From assembly GCA_017398685.1 (NCBI GenBank), contig JAFQFH010000002.1:1-56262 (forward strand): a DNA stretch of 56,262 nucleotides, in the 5' to 3' direction. This document shows, piece by piece, positions 15,285 to 24,443 of the stretch (positions are counted from its first letter, which is position 1; each line of letters begins with the position of its first letter). The position numbers were made by a program, and so were the translations under genes. Origin of the DNA: Oscillospiraceae bacterium (lineage in GTDB: Bacteria; Bacillota; Clostridia; Oscillospirales; Oscillospiraceae). Below the pieces are notes generated by a model. It saw only the letters and a list, made by a program, of their open reading frames with translations. It was not told the DNA's origin and searched no databases.

Positions 15285-15842
15285 ATGGAAGACGAGAAGA
15301 TAATAAGACTGTACTTTGCCCGCGACGAGCAGGCCATAGCGGAAACGGATAGAAAATACGGCAGAAGCTGCCGGGCGGTGGCGGAAAACATCCTCACAAG
15401 CCGTCAGGACAGTGAGGAGTGCGTAAACGATACGTATCTTGCTGCATGGAACGCCATCCCGCCCACATACCCGGTGCATCTTTCGGCCTATCTTATCGGC
15501 ATCGTGCGAAAGCTGAGCCTCATGTGCTTAAGACGCCGCTATGCGGACAGGCGGGGCGGCGGGGAATACGCCCTTTGCTACGATGAGCTGGATACTGTTA
15601 TAGGCAGCTCTGTTCCCCTCGAGGACGAGCTGGAGCTAAAGGAGCTTGCGGGCGAAATCGAAGCCTTTCTCTCCACTCTTTCCAGTGATGACCGGAGAAT
15701 ATTCATGTGCCGCTACTGGCTCATTGCGTCCGTGGCGCAGATCGCGGAGAGCACCGGTTTTTCACCCGGCAAAATAAAAAGCTCTCTCCACCGAAGCCGT
15801 ACAAAGCTTAAAACCCATCTTGTAAAGGAGGGCCTGCTGTGA
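15285..15842 (+). CDS. RNA polymerase sigma factor, ECF-like (sigma-70 regions 2 and 4)
   Basis: A 185-residue sigma factor. Region 2 covers about residues 20-90 (SRQDSEECVNDTYLAAWNAI, with the conserved DVF.E-like helix) and region 4 about residues 120-180 (RIFMCRYWL, then GFSPGKIKSSLHRSRTKLK as recognition helix). It would redirect polymerase to a small regulon. ATG 15285 follows AGGAGG. A TGCAACC box at 15222-15228 could be its own -35 element, as for autoregulated ECF factors. The partner gene overlaps the stop by four bases and encodes a likely membrane anti-sigma factor. Confidence 0.85.
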   Translation: MEDEKIIRLYFARDEQAIAETDRKYGRSCRAVAENILTSRQDSEECVNDTYLAAWNAIPPTYPVHLSAYLIGIVRKLSLMCLRRRYADRRGGGEYALCYDELDTVIGSSVPLEDELELKELAGEIEAFLSTLSSDDRRIFMCRYWLIASVAQIAESTGFSPGKIKSSLHRSRTKLKTHLVKEGLL

Positions 15843-16684
15843 ACAGCGAAAGGATAATAGACGCACTGGAGCTTGTAGGGGACAGCTATAAACAGGAGGC
15901 GCTGGAACTTATGCATTATAAACACGTAAAAGGAAAAGGCGGCAGAAAGCTTGCCAAAATATTCATCGTTGCCGCAATAATCGCATCTCTCTTCACCGTT
16001 ACAGCCTATGCGGGTGCGAAAATGATAAACAGCCCCGAGGGCGCAAAAAAGGTGGCGGCACAGGAGCTTGAGAAGCTTAAAGAAATAGGGCTTTTGTCGG
16101 AAAAGCTACGCTTTGAAGGCGAGGCGGACTTTGTAATGGAGCTTGAGGAGCGGCAGGGGGACGAGTACTGGTATGAGCGCATCTTCCCCCACCGTTACTG
16201 CGTCCGATGGAATCCGGACGAGGGCTATCTTATAAATCTGGAGGTGGACACCGCCACAGGCATGATAATCGACATGGCTATCGAGGCCTATGCCGGTGAG
16301 GATGCCGAGCCCACAGAGGAATTTATCATGGAAGTGCCTGTTGACGATAAGGGCAACACCCAGCCCATGACCATGTACTACTATGATAATTATGAGGATA
16401 TTTTCGATGCGGATATGACGATAGACCGCTTCTGCACATTGCTCGCTGAATACTGGGGCTTCCCCGGCTATACCATAAGCGAGACGGTGGAGGATGTGTT
16501 CTATAACCAGACATGGGAAACTCCCTCCGGCGATACCTTACTCTCTGAGCTTGGCAAAATGGAAAACTTCTATCTCACCGTGTACTTTGAGGGCGACCAG
16601 AAGGGCGCGCCCATGTATGTGCAGGTGCAGCGTTTCCCCGGACAGGTATCGCTCTTTGCCGGAACCCACCATCTCGTGGGCTGA
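15839..16684 (+). CDS. Membrane protein, probable anti-sigma factor
   Basis: A 281-residue protein starting at GTG 15839 within the sigma stop (GTGA overlap), with GGAGGG in front. Residues 1-37 are cytoplasmic and basic; residues 39-58 form a single membrane helix (IFIVAAIIASLFTVTAYAG). The remaining 220 residues are acidic and lie outside. This arrangement and the coupling suggest that it binds the sigma factor with its short N-terminal part and senses something with the outer domain. The outer domain is not one I recognise, and no zinc-binding anti-sigma motif is visible. Confidence 0.7.
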   Translation: MNSERIIDALELVGDSYKQEALELMHYKHVKGKGGRKLAKIFIVAAIIASLFTVTAYAGAKMINSPEGAKKVAAQELEKLKEIGLLSEKLRFEGEADFVMELEERQGDEYWYERIFPHRYCVRWNPDEGYLINLEVDTATGMIIDMAIEAYAGEDAEPTEEFIMEVPVDDKGNTQPMTMYYYDNYEDIFDADMTIDRFCTLLAEYWGFPGYTISETVEDVFYNQTWETPSGDTLLSELGKMENFYLTVYFEGDQKGAPMYVQVQRFPGQVSLFAGTHHLVG

Positions 16685-16700
16685 AAACTCCACATATGAT

Positions 16701-16745
16701 AACACAGCGCAGGCAAAAACTTGATTTGCCTGCGCTGTGCGTGTT
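16701..16745 (+). terminator. Long hairpin after the sigma/anti-sigma operon
   Basis: CACAGCGCAGGCAAA (16703-16717) and TTTGCCTGCGCTGTG (16725-16739) form a perfect 15-bp stem. No clear U-run follows, so termination may be partial. The right half overlaps the predicted pepT promoter. Confidence 0.6.
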
Positions 16746-16750
16746 ATAAT
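16721..16750 (+). promoter_or_regulatory. Predicted pepT promoter
   Basis: -35 TTGATT (16721-16726), 18-bp spacer, -10 TATAAT (16745-16750). The elements lie inside and just after the hairpin of the preceding operon. Confidence 0.6.
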
Positions 16751-16785
16751 TCATCCGTTATAGTTTTTATAAGGATGTTGAAAAT

Positions 16786-18006
16786 ATGAATACTGCCGAA
16801 AAGTTTTTAAGATACGTAAAGGTTCACTCCGCCAGTGTGGACAGGGATGATATTACCCCCACCAGCGCCGTCCAGTTTGATCTGGCAAGGCTGCTGGAAA
16901 AGGAAATGCGTGATATGGGCATGGAGAAGGTCGTATGCGATGAGCACGCCTATGTTTACGGCTATATCCCCGCCACCAAGGGCTATGAGAACAGGCCCAG
17001 CATCGGCTTTATCGCCCATCTGGACACCATTCCCGACTTCTCCGGCGAAAACGTTAATCCCCAGATAGTTGAAAACTACGCCGGCGGCGATGTAAAGCTT
17101 GGCGACAGCGGCCGAGTGCTCAGTCCGGAAAAGTACCCTCACCTGAAAGAGCTTGTGGGTCACACCCTCATCACCACCGACGGCAGCACTGTTCTGGGCG
17201 CCGACGATAAGGCGGGTGTTGCAGCAATCATGGCAGCCTGTGAGAAGATAATAAAGGAAGAGATCCCCCATGGCCGCATAGCCGTCTGCTTTACTCCCGA
17301 CGAGGAAGTGGGCCACGGCGCGGCGCTTCTGGATATTGAGGCCTTCGGCGCGGACTTTGCCTACACCGTGGACGGGGGCGAACTTAACGAGGTCAACTGC
17401 GAAACCTTCAACGCCGCTGCAGCTGAGTGGGAGATAAAGGGCCTCTCTGTTCATCCGGGGGATGCCAAAAATACCATGATAAACGCTTCCCTTGTGGCTA
17501 TGGAGATAAATTCCATGCTGCCCGCCGGAGACATTCCCGCTCACACCGAGGGCTACGAGGGCTTTTACCACCTGACGGACATGCAGGGTGATGTGGAGCA
17601 GGCAAAGCTCAGCTACATCGTCCGCGACCATGACGGGGCAAAGCTTGAGATGAGAAAAGATACCCTTCGCCATATCGAAGAGCTCATAAACGAAAAGTAC
17701 GGCGCAGGCACTGCAAAGCTCAGCCTCCGCGACCAGTACAGGAATATGTTTGAAAAGGTCAATGAGCGGCCCGAGATAATAGAGCTTGCGGAAAAGGCCC
17801 TTCGCGCTCTGGGCATGGAGCCTGAGCGTAAGCCCATCCGCGGCGGCACCGACGGGGCGCAGCTTTCCTTCCGGGGCCTTCTCTGCCCCAATCTTGGCAC
17901 TGGCGGCTATGCCGGTCACGGCCCCTATGAGCACACCACGGTTGAAAATCTGGACACGGCGGCAAAGCTGGTGCTGGAGATAATCCAGCTTAATTGCATG
18001 GGATAA
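16786..18006 (+). CDS. pepT: Peptidase T (tripeptide aminopeptidase, M20 family)
   Basis: A 406-residue cytoplasmic dizinc exopeptidase that removes the N-terminal residue from tripeptides. Metal and catalytic residues are visible: AHLDTIPD (His78, Asp80), GADDKAG (bridging Asp140), TPDEEVGHG (Glu173, Glu174) and the C-terminal GGTDGAQLSFRG and GYAGHGPYEH segments. Length and order match PepT throughout. ATG 16786 follows AGGATG. A nucleoside deoxyribosyltransferase gene follows after 12 bases, so the two probably form an operon that ends at the terminator at 18456. Confidence 0.95.
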   Translation: MNTAEKFLRYVKVHSASVDRDDITPTSAVQFDLARLLEKEMRDMGMEKVVCDEHAYVYGYIPATKGYENRPSIGFIAHLDTIPDFSGENVNPQIVENYAGGDVKLGDSGRVLSPEKYPHLKELVGHTLITTDGSTVLGADDKAGVAAIMAACEKIIKEEIPHGRIAVCFTPDEEVGHGAALLDIEAFGADFAYTVDGGELNEVNCETFNAAAAEWEIKGLSVHPGDAKNTMINASLVAMEINSMLPAGDIPAHTEGYEGFYHLTDMQGDVEQAKLSYIVRDHDGAKLEMRKDTLRHIEELINEKYGAGTAKLSLRDQYRNMFEKVNERPEIIELAEKALRALGMEPERKPIRGGTDGAQLSFRGLLCPNLGTGGYAGHGPYEHTTVENLDTAAKLVLEIIQLNCMG

Positions 18007-18018
18007 GGGAGAAACACT

Positions 18019-18441
18019 ATGAAAATATATGTTGCCGCCCCTCTTTTCAATGAGGGCGAGAGAGCCTTCAACCAGCGTGTTACCGATATCGTGGAAAGCT
18101 GCGGCCATGAGACTTTTCTGCCCCAGCGTGACGGTGGCTGTGTGGCCGATCTGCCCGATGTGATAGATGGGATGCCCAAGCGCAACTACCTATTCAAGCT
18201 GGACTGTGAGCATATGGACTGGTGCGACACCATCCTCTTTATCTTTGACGGCAGAGTCCCCGACGAGGGCGCCTGCTTTGAACTGGGCTACTGCTACGCC
18301 AAGGGCAAGCGCTGCATAGGCTACAAGACCGATGCCCGCTCATTTATCGACGGCTTTGACAATGTTATGCTCCACGGCGCACCGGAAGTGGTGCTCAGAA
18401 ACGAAAAGGAGCTTTACGACTTCTTCTCGGTAAACAAATAA
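18019..18441 (+). CDS. Nucleoside 2-deoxyribosyltransferase
   Basis: A 140-residue enzyme that exchanges bases between deoxyribonucleosides or hydrolyses them. The N-terminal strand KIYVAAPLFN, the YLFKLDCEHMDWCD helix and GRVPDEGACFELGYCYAKGK (with the catalytic Glu-containing DEGACFELG loop) are characteristic. ATG 18019 follows AAGGGAG, 12 bases after pepT. The pairing with a tripeptidase suggests general salvage. A strong terminator follows at 18456. Confidence 0.9.
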   Translation: MKIYVAAPLFNEGERAFNQRVTDIVESCGHETFLPQRDGGCVADLPDVIDGMPKRNYLFKLDCEHMDWCDTILFIFDGRVPDEGACFELGYCYAKGKRCIGYKTDARSFIDGFDNVMLHGAPEVVLRNEKELYDFFSVNK

Positions 18442-18455
18442 TACTGATCAAAACA

Positions 18456-18487
18456 AAAAGGTGAAGCTTTTCGGGCTTCACCTTTTT
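18456..18487. terminator. Bidirectional terminator between the deoxyribosyltransferase and galT
   Basis: AAAAGGTGAAGC (18456-18467) pairs with GCTTCACCTTTT (18475-18486). There is a T-run on the plus strand and, from the A-run, on the minus strand, so it can end both convergent transcripts. Confidence 0.9.
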
Positions 18488-18500
18488 AGTTTTGGCTAAT

Positions 18501-19997
18501 TCAGTTTTTGTTCACATGCTCCACAAAGGCCATGAACTGCGCTCTGCCCTCGGCGCTGCACTTGAATACGCCTGCGTCCTCCAGAACGGCGGCGAACACC
18601 CGGCCAGTCTCCTCGAGGAGAATGTCCATGGCGTTGCTCTCATCAAAGCTCCGGCGGGTCTTTATCTCCTCCACCCAGTCTGCGTGCTTGGAGAGGACTT
18701 CGTCGGCCTTTATGTCAGCGCTGCTGAGTATGGCGTCCTTCAAAGCTGCAAGCTCAGTTTTCAGGCGGCTGGGCAGCACGGCAAGACCCATGACCTCGAT
18801 AAGGCCGATGTTTTCCTTCTTTATGTGGTGCTTGTCCGCATGGGGATGGAATACGCCCAGAGGATGCTCGGCCGTGGTGATGTTGCAGCGCAGCACCAGA
18901 TCCAGCTCATAAAGCTCAGCACGGCGGCGGGCAATGGGGGTGATGGTGTTGTGGGGCTCCCCGTCGGAGAAGGCGACGACACCGGCGCTCTCATCGGAGT
19001 AGCCGCGCCAAAGAGTGAGTATTTTGTCTGCAAGCTCGGCAAGGCGTGCAGGCTCTTTCCCGGTGAGGCGGATAACGCTCATGGGCCACTTTACGATGGC
19101 GGCCTCCACATCCTCAAAGCCGGTGAAGCTTATTTTGCACTCGGCGGGAGCGGTCTCCATGGCGAAGGTGTAGTGTCCACCCTGAAAATGCTCATGGCTG
19201 AGTATGGAGCCGCCCACGATGGGCAGGTCCGCGTTGGAGCCTACGAAATAGTGGGGGAACAGGCCCACAAAATCCAGCAGCTTTTCAAAGGCGGGGCGGT
19301 CAATGACCATGGGGATGTGCTTTGAGTTGAAAACGATGCAGTGCTCATTGTAGTACACATAGGGGGAGTACTGGAAAAACCAGTCCGCACCTGCAACGGT
19401 GATGGGGATTATGCGGTGGTTTGCCCTTGCGGGGTGGTTCATGCGGCCTGCATAGCCCTCGTTTTCGCGGCAGAGCTGACACTTGGGATAACCGGACTGG
19501 GGCGCGGTACGGGCAGCAGCGATGGCCTTGGGGTCCTTCTCGGGCTTGGAGAGGTTTATGGTGATGTCCATCGGGCCGTATTCACTCTCATACTTCCAGC
19601 GCATGTCCTTCTTGATGCGATAGGAGCGGATATAGTCGGTGTCGCAGCTGAGGGCATAGTACCAGTCGGTAGCCTCAAGGGGGCTTTTTTCAAAGCGGCT
19701 GTAAAACTCACGGATGATTTCCCGGGGCATGGGGGTCAGCGCACCCATAATGCGGGTGTCAAAGATATCCCGGGCGGTGATGTTGTCATCACAGAGGCCC
19801 TTTTCGCAGGCATAGCTGAGAATACCTGCCAGTATCTCCTCGATATCCTCTGTAAGAGGCTCGCAGGAGGGCTCATACTCATCAATGCGGAGTATGTCAA
19901 GAAGTCTGTTTACCAGCACCTGATGGTCACAGGGCTCAGCCAGACCCCGGTTCATGGCGTAGCATACGAGAGAGTCGATATAATGCTCTATTTTCAT
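18501..19997 (-). CDS. galT: UDP-glucose--hexose-1-phosphate uridylyltransferase, class II
   Basis: A 498-residue enzyme of the Leloir pathway. It transfers UMP between glucose-1-phosphate and galactose-1-phosphate. The size and sequence (TEDIEEILAGILSYACEKGL at the N-terminus, SHEHFQGGHYTFAME in the middle, HADKHHIKKENIGLIEVMGL later) mark the longer class II type of Firmicutes rather than the E. coli type. Its ATG overlaps the galK stop by four bases. It is the last gene of the galactose operon. No galE or galM is visible in the window. Confidence 0.93.
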   Translation of the reverse strand: MKIEHYIDSLVCYAMNRGLAEPCDHQVLVNRLLDILRIDEYEPSCEPLTEDIEEILAGILSYACEKGLCDDNITARDIFDTRIMGALTPMPREIIREFYSRFEKSPLEATDWYYALSCDTDYIRSYRIKKDMRWKYESEYGPMDITINLSKPEKDPKAIAAARTAPQSGYPKCQLCRENEGYAGRMNHPARANHRIIPITVAGADWFFQYSPYVYYNEHCIVFNSKHIPMVIDRPAFEKLLDFVGLFPHYFVGSNADLPIVGGSILSHEHFQGGHYTFAMETAPAECKISFTGFEDVEAAIVKWPMSVIRLTGKEPARLAELADKILTLWRGYSDESAGVVAFSDGEPHNTITPIARRRAELYELDLVLRCNITTAEHPLGVFHPHADKHHIKKENIGLIEVMGLAVLPSRLKTELAALKDAILSSADIKADEVLSKHADWVEEIKTRRSFDESNAMDILLEETGRVFAAVLEDAGVFKCSAEGRAQFMAFVEHVNKN

Positions 19998-21211
19998 TCC
20001 TCTACCTCCATCTCAACGCCGCCCTGGGGACGGATGCTCAGCACGTGGCAGGAGCCTTCGCCCAGTGCATTATCAATGCCGGTCCTGAAGCTGTCCAGAA
20101 GCTCATAAGGCACAAAAGCCTGCACAGTGCCTGCAAAGCCGCCGCCGTGGACACGGTAAGCGCCCTTGCCCTCAAGGTACTTTTCGCACAGAGCCAGAGC
20201 CACAGCCACATCCTGATGCAAGGTAGCGCCGGCGGGCACAACGTTCTGAAGATAGACCCAGGAGGACTGACCGCTCTCGGTTATAAGCTGGAGGAAACGG
20301 TCAAAGTCGCCCTCTTCCAGAGCAGCAACCTGCTTGAGCACGCGGGCATTGTCCTGAAACTCATGGATAGCGCGGAGTACCGCCCTGTCACCGCACTTTT
20401 CGCGCAGCTTGGGGATAACTGCAAAGAACTCATCCTCATCTATCCGGGTGGTCACATCCACGCCGAAGTGGGCGCAGATGGAGGCCAGCTCCTTGGGGAT
20501 GGCGGCATACTCATCGGTCAGATCCGCATGGCTTGCTCTGCTGTCCACTATGCAAAGGGCATGACCGCAGGAAGAAAAGTCAAAACTGACGGGACGGATG
20601 ACGGGCTTGTTTGTGTCGGCAAAGTTGATGGTTACAAGGCCGCCCACGGCGGAGGCGGTCTGGTCCATGAGTCCGCTGGGCTTGCCGAAGTACACGTTCT
20701 CGGCGTACTTGCCTATCTGGGCCACCATGGGCTGGCTGGCCTGACAGTCAAAGAAAAGGTGGTTTATGATAGTGCCGATAAGCACTTCAAAGGCGGCGGA
20801 GGAGCTAAGGCCAGAGCCGGGGAGAACGGTGGACTCACAGTAGGCGTCAAAACCGCCCAGAGTGCAGCCAAGCTGGGCAAAGCGGGCAGCCACACCGCGG
20901 ATAAGTGCGGGGGTGGTGTTCACTTCCTCGCTCTTTACTTCCAGCTCATCAATGCAGACTTTGCAGAGAGGGTAGCCCTGGGACTTGACGCAGATATAGC
21001 GGCTGTCGTTTATGCGTACTGCTGCCACGGTGTCAAGGTTGACAGCACCGGCCAGAACATGGCCGCGCTGGTGGTCTGTATGGTTGCCGCCTATCTCGGT
21101 GCGCCCGGGAGCGGAGAAATAACGCTGGGCAGCGCCGCCGAAGGCCAGCTCAAATCCCTCATCAAGGGCCTTTTTCATATGGGGTGCTATTATAAGAGCA
21201 GGTACGGACAT
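19994..21211 (-). CDS. galK: Galactokinase
   Basis: A 405-residue GHMP kinase that phosphorylates galactose at C1. Motifs: galactokinase signature APGRTEIGGNHTDHQRG (34-50), ATP-binding PGSGLSSSAAFE (about 130-141) and a C-terminal GGGFAGTVQAF. The start is placed at ATG 21211, with AGGAGATATTACC in front. An upstream in-frame ATG at 21268 would add 19 residues unlike any galactokinase and lacks a ribosome site. It sits between the InlB-repeat gene (64 bases upstream) and galT (4-base overlap). Confidence 0.93.
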   Translation of the reverse strand: MSVPALIIAPHMKKALDEGFELAFGGAAQRYFSAPGRTEIGGNHTDHQRGHVLAGAVNLDTVAAVRINDSRYICVKSQGYPLCKVCIDELEVKSEEVNTTPALIRGVAARFAQLGCTLGGFDAYCESTVLPGSGLSSSAAFEVLIGTIINHLFFDCQASQPMVAQIGKYAENVYFGKPSGLMDQTASAVGGLVTINFADTNKPVIRPVSFDFSSCGHALCIVDSRASHADLTDEYAAIPKELASICAHFGVDVTTRIDEDEFFAVIPKLREKCGDRAVLRAIHEFQDNARVLKQVAALEEGDFDRFLQLITESGQSSWVYLQNVVPAGATLHQDVAVALALCEKYLEGKGAYRVHGGGFAGTVQAFVPYELLDSFRTGIDNALGEGSCHVLSIRPQGGVEMEVEE

Positions 21212-21275
21212 GGTAATATCTCCTATCTGAAATTGAAAAATGCAGAGGCTTATTTCAAGCCTCTGCATGATTTTA

Positions 21276-21656
21276 TCAGCTCAAATTTTTCTCCCAACCG
21301 GCATAGAGGGTCAGATCAGACTGTATCGTGTCCTCCTCCATATTCCATAGCTCGAAACAGGCGTGATCCTTGTACCAGCCTGTGAAGCTGTAGCCCTCGC
21401 GTGTAGGGGGAGAGGGCAGCGCAAGGGCCTCCCCGTACATCTGGGTCTGGGCAGGCACATCGGTGCCGCCATTGGGATCAAAGCTGACTGTAAAGCCGGG
21501 GCTTTGAAGATCAACAGCCACGAAAAGAACTATTGCCAGCACACAAAGCACGATAACGATGTCCAGCGTTTTCACCGACACCTTCACGCCCTTGTAAAGT
21601 CCTTTCAGCTCTCTTGGCTGAGTCCTTTCGTTTTGCTCTGGGGAAGAGGGGTTCAT
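21276..21656 (-). CDS. Single-pass membrane protein with one InlB/Listeria-Bacteroides repeat
   Basis: A 126-residue protein. Residues 1-30 are polar, 31-48 form one membrane helix (TLDIVIVLCVLAIVLFVAVD), and 55-125 are one InlB B-type repeat (SFDPNGGTDVPAQ, then REGYSFTGWYKD and LTLYAGWE). Such repeats are usually in large surface adhesins; here a single copy is tethered to the membrane. The start overlaps the mglC stop by one base (TAATG), so it is translated with the galactose transporter. It may have a role in the transporter, but I know of no such component in described mgl systems. Confidence 0.75.
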   Translation of the reverse strand: MNPSSPEQNERTQPRELKGLYKGVKVSVKTLDIVIVLCVLAIVLFVAVDLQSPGFTVSFDPNGGTDVPAQTQMYGEALALPSPPTREGYSFTGWYKDHACFELWNMEEDTIQSDLTLYAGWEKNLS

Positions 21657-22738
21657 TACTTCTTCACCAGATACTTGCGCATATCCAGAGAGCAGGCGCA
21701 GAGGATGATGGCGCCCTTGATGATGTAAAGGCTGGAGGAGTCAACGCCCAGCATGGTCAGAGCGATGAAGATGATGCGCAGGATAACAACGCCCAGCACG
21801 ATGCCGCTTATCTTACCGGTACCGCCGACGAAGGATACGCCGCCGATAACACAGGCTGCGATAGCGTCACACTCGTAGTTGAGGCCGGTGGAGGCTGCGA
21901 TGGAGCCTGCGCGATAGCCCTCGACAAAGCCGGAGTAGCCGTACATTGCGCCGGCAAGGGTGTGTACCAGAACGGTGGTCCAGAACACGTTGACACCGGA
22001 GACGCGGGCGGCCTCGGCGTTGGAGCCGACTGCGAACATATTCTTGCCGAAGGAGGTCTTGTTCCAGATGAACCACATAAGAGCGGTCAGGATAACGGCA
22101 TAAAGCACGTACATGGGAATTCTTGCAGGGCCGAGACGGAAAAGCTCGCCGCCGACGAAGTCCTTGTACTCAGCGCTCAGACCGGAGATGGGCTGACCGT
22201 TGTTGCCGTTAAGGGCAAAGAACCAAAGGATGATGCCGTAGGTGATAAGCTGGGTGGAGAGGGTGACTATGAAAGGGTGCAGGCTGAACTTTGCCACGAA
22301 GAAGCCGTTGACAAGGCCGATCAGAGCGCCAATGGCGATAACGGTCAGCAAAGTAACGGCGATCCACCAGCCGTTCACTTCGGGCAGGGAGGTGAACATC
22401 TTGTTGGCGAAGTCAGACTTCTGGAGAAACACGCCGGTGACGGCGGCGGTCAGACCGCAGACACGGCCTGCGGAAAGGTCAGTACCGGTCAGAACGATAC
22501 AGCCTGCAATACCCAGTGCCATGGGCAGGTATGCGGCCACCTGAACTACAAGGTTGCCCAGAGAGCCCCAGGACACGAAGTTGGGCTGCTTGATAGCGGT
22601 GTATATACAGAAAGCCAGCATCAGGATGTAGAGAGCGTTGTTGAGGATGCCATCGGTCCAAAACCTTCTCTTGTCCTTCTTGTCCATCTGGCTGTATTCA
22701 GCGGAAATGCGCTGGAGATTTGCAATGGGATTTGCCAT
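21656..22738 (-). CDS. mglC: Galactose/methyl-galactoside ABC transporter permease
   Basis: A 360-residue permease of the ribose/galactose (BPD_transp_2) group with about eight to ten helices. The core GIAGCIVLTGTDLSAGRV and the GGVSFVGGTGKISGIVLG segment are typical of MglC/RbsC. It forms the membrane channel with MglA as ATPase. A hydrophilic N-terminal 30 residues precede helix 1, as in MglC proteins of Firmicutes. It lies 14 bases after mglA and overlaps the InlB-repeat gene by one base. Confidence 0.92.
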   Translation of the reverse strand: MANPIANLQRISAEYSQMDKKDKRRFWTDGILNNALYILMLAFCIYTAIKQPNFVSWGSLGNLVVQVAAYLPMALGIAGCIVLTGTDLSAGRVCGLTAAVTGVFLQKSDFANKMFTSLPEVNGWWIAVTLLTVIAIGALIGLVNGFFVAKFSLHPFIVTLSTQLITYGIILWFFALNGNNGQPISGLSAEYKDFVGGELFRLGPARIPMYVLYAVILTALMWFIWNKTSFGKNMFAVGSNAEAARVSGVNVFWTTVLVHTLAGAMYGYSGFVEGYRAGSIAASTGLNYECDAIAACVIGGVSFVGGTGKISGIVLGVVILRIIFIALTMLGVDSSSLYIIKGAIILCACSLDMRKYLVKK

Positions 22739-22752
22739 TTCTCATATCCTCC

Positions 22753-24252
22753 TTAAACATACTTGGCCGCAAGGGTCATTATCTCTTCCTGAGTGGTGTT
22801 GCGGGCATCGACCTCGCCGGCCACACGGCCGCCGGACATGACCACGATACGGTCACACACACCCAGAAGCTCCGGCATTTCGGAGGAGACCATGATAACG
22901 GTCTTACCCTTGTTTGCCAGATCAAGAATAAGCTGGTATATCTCGTACTTTGCGCCTACGTCGATACCGCGGGTAGGCTCGTCCAGAAGCAGTACGTCGG
23001 GCTCGGTCAGAAGCCAGCGGCCAATGATGACCTTCTGCTGGTTACCGCCGGAGAGGGCGCGTATCTTGGTCTCCTGAGTGGGGGTCTTGGTACGCAGGGC
23101 GTCAATGTAACGCTGGGTGTCCTCTCTCTGGGACTTGTCGCTCAGCCACAGTCCGAAGCGCAGATGGCGCTTGAGACTGGAGATAACGGTGTTTTCGCGG
23201 ATATTGAGGATGCTGAATATACCGGTGGCGCGGCGCTCCTCAGTCAGAAGGGCAAAGCCGTTCTTGATGGACTCGCCGGGGTCACGGTTAAAGCAGCGCT
23301 TACCGTCCAGATAAACCTCGCCTTCCTTGCGGGTACGCACGCCGAAGATGCTCTCCAGAGTTTCGGTACGACCGGAGGAGTCCAGACCTGCAAGACCCAG
23401 GACCTCGCCGCGGCGGGCGGAGAAGGATACATCGCGAAGGTGGTTGTACATACCGGTGATGTTTTTGACCTCAAGGTAGGTCTCACCGGGAGTGTTGGTC
23501 TTGGGGGGGAACTGGTTTGTCAGCTCACGGCCAACCATCAGGCGGATAATGTCAGCCATTTCCAGATCCTCAGCCCGCTCGGTGGCGACCCACTGACCGT
23601 CACGCATGACGGTTATGTAGTCGGAAATGCGCTTGATCTCGGCCATTTTGTGGGAAATGTAGATGATGCCCACGCCACGGTCACGGAGCATGTTGATTAT
23701 CTTGAAAAGATGCTCAACCTCTTCCTCGGTGAGAGAGGAAGTGGGCTCGTCAAAAACGATGACCTTGGAGTTATAGGAAACGGCCTTGGCTATTTCCACC
23801 ATCTGTCTCTGGGAGACAGGCATGGTGCTCATGATGCGGTGGGGATCTACGTCGATCTCCAGCTCCTTGAACACAGCCATCGTGTCCTTGTACATCTTGC
23901 GCTCGTCCACGGCGATACCGGCAATTTTGGGGTAGCGACCCAGCCAGATATTGTCCATAACGGAGCGTTTGAGCGCCTGGTTAAGCTCCTGATGCACCAT
24001 GGCAACGCCATTGTCCAGAGCTTCCTTACTGCTCTTGAAGTCGATTTCCTCGCCGTTGAGGTAAATGTGACCATCGTCCTTGCCGTAGATACCGAAAAGG
24101 CACTTCATCAAAGTGGACTTACCGGCGCCGTTTTCGCCCATGAGAGCGTGAACGGTACCCTTTTCCACAGTGAGAGAGACGTGATCCAGAGCCTTGACGC
24201 CGGGGAAGGTTTTGGTAATGTCCACCATTTTCAGCAGAACATTCTGATCCAT
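22753..24252 (-). CDS. mglA: Galactose/methyl-galactoside ABC transporter ATP-binding protein
   Basis: A 499-residue protein with two ATPase domains, as in MglA/RbsA. Domain 1 has Walker [10 protein letters not shown] (about 38-46) and [13 protein letters not shown]. Domain 2 has a degenerate Walker A region ([12 protein letters not shown]), signature LSGGNQQK and [13 protein letters not shown]. It powers sugar import through MglC. ATG 24252 follows AGGAGAGGA. A 191-base gap with a strong hairpin separates it from mglB. Confidence 0.93.
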   Translation of the reverse strand: MDQNVLLKMVDITKTFPGVKALDHVSLTVEKGTVHALMGENGAGKSTLMKCLFGIYGKDDGHIYLNGEEIDFKSSKEALDNGVAMVHQELNQALKRSVMDNIWLGRYPKIAGIAVDERKMYKDTMAVFKELEIDVDPHRIMSTMPVSQRQMVEIAKAVSYNSKVIVFDEPTSSLTEEEVEHLFKIINMLRDRGVGIIYISHKMAEIKRISDYITVMRDGQWVATERAEDLEMADIIRLMVGRELTNQFPPKTNTPGETYLEVKNITGMYNHLRDVSFSARRGEVLGLAGLDSSGRTETLESIFGVRTRKEGEVYLDGKRCFNRDPGESIKNGFALLTEERRATGIFSILNIRENTVISSLKRHLRFGLWLSDKSQREDTQRYIDALRTKTPTQETKIRALSGGNQQKVIIGRWLLTEPDVLLLDEPTRGIDVGAKYEIYQLILDLANKGKTVIMVSSEMPELLGVCDRIVVMSGGRVAGEVDARNTTQEEIMTLAAKYV

Positions 24253-24374
24253 AGGGGTCCTCTCCTCCTTTGCCGGGGATTATTGTACTATGTACTGCAC
24301 CGAAAGCACAGTCGGCGCGGCACTTATCCAAGCGCCGTCCCGAGCATGCTTTGCCTTCTCAAAACACACCTTAA

Positions 24375-24402
24375 GGCAAGTGCCGCAAAAGCGGCACTTG
24401 CC
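24375..24402 (-). other. Hairpin between mglB and mglA
   Basis: GGCAAGTGCCGC, AAAA, GCGGCACTTGCC: a perfect 12-bp stem with no U-tract on either strand. It probably protects the 3' end of the mglB message so that the binding protein is made in excess over MglA and MglC. The rest of the 24253-24443 gap shows nothing else. Confidence 0.6.
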
Positions 24403-24443
24403 CTTGGGTTTACGTGATTTGCGCCTTTACAGGGGAGTATAAA

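Noticed and set aside
21212-21268. N-terminal extension of galactokinase
   Set aside because: The extra 19 residues match no galactokinase, and the ribosome site is at the ATG 21211.
24375-24402. mglB-mglA hairpin as a terminator
   Set aside because: There is no U-tract on either strand, and the downstream transporter genes need the read-through; a stabilising stem fits better.
22720-24417. Open frame of 565 codons on the plus strand
   Set aside because: It is antisense to mglA, which carries all ABC ATPase motifs.
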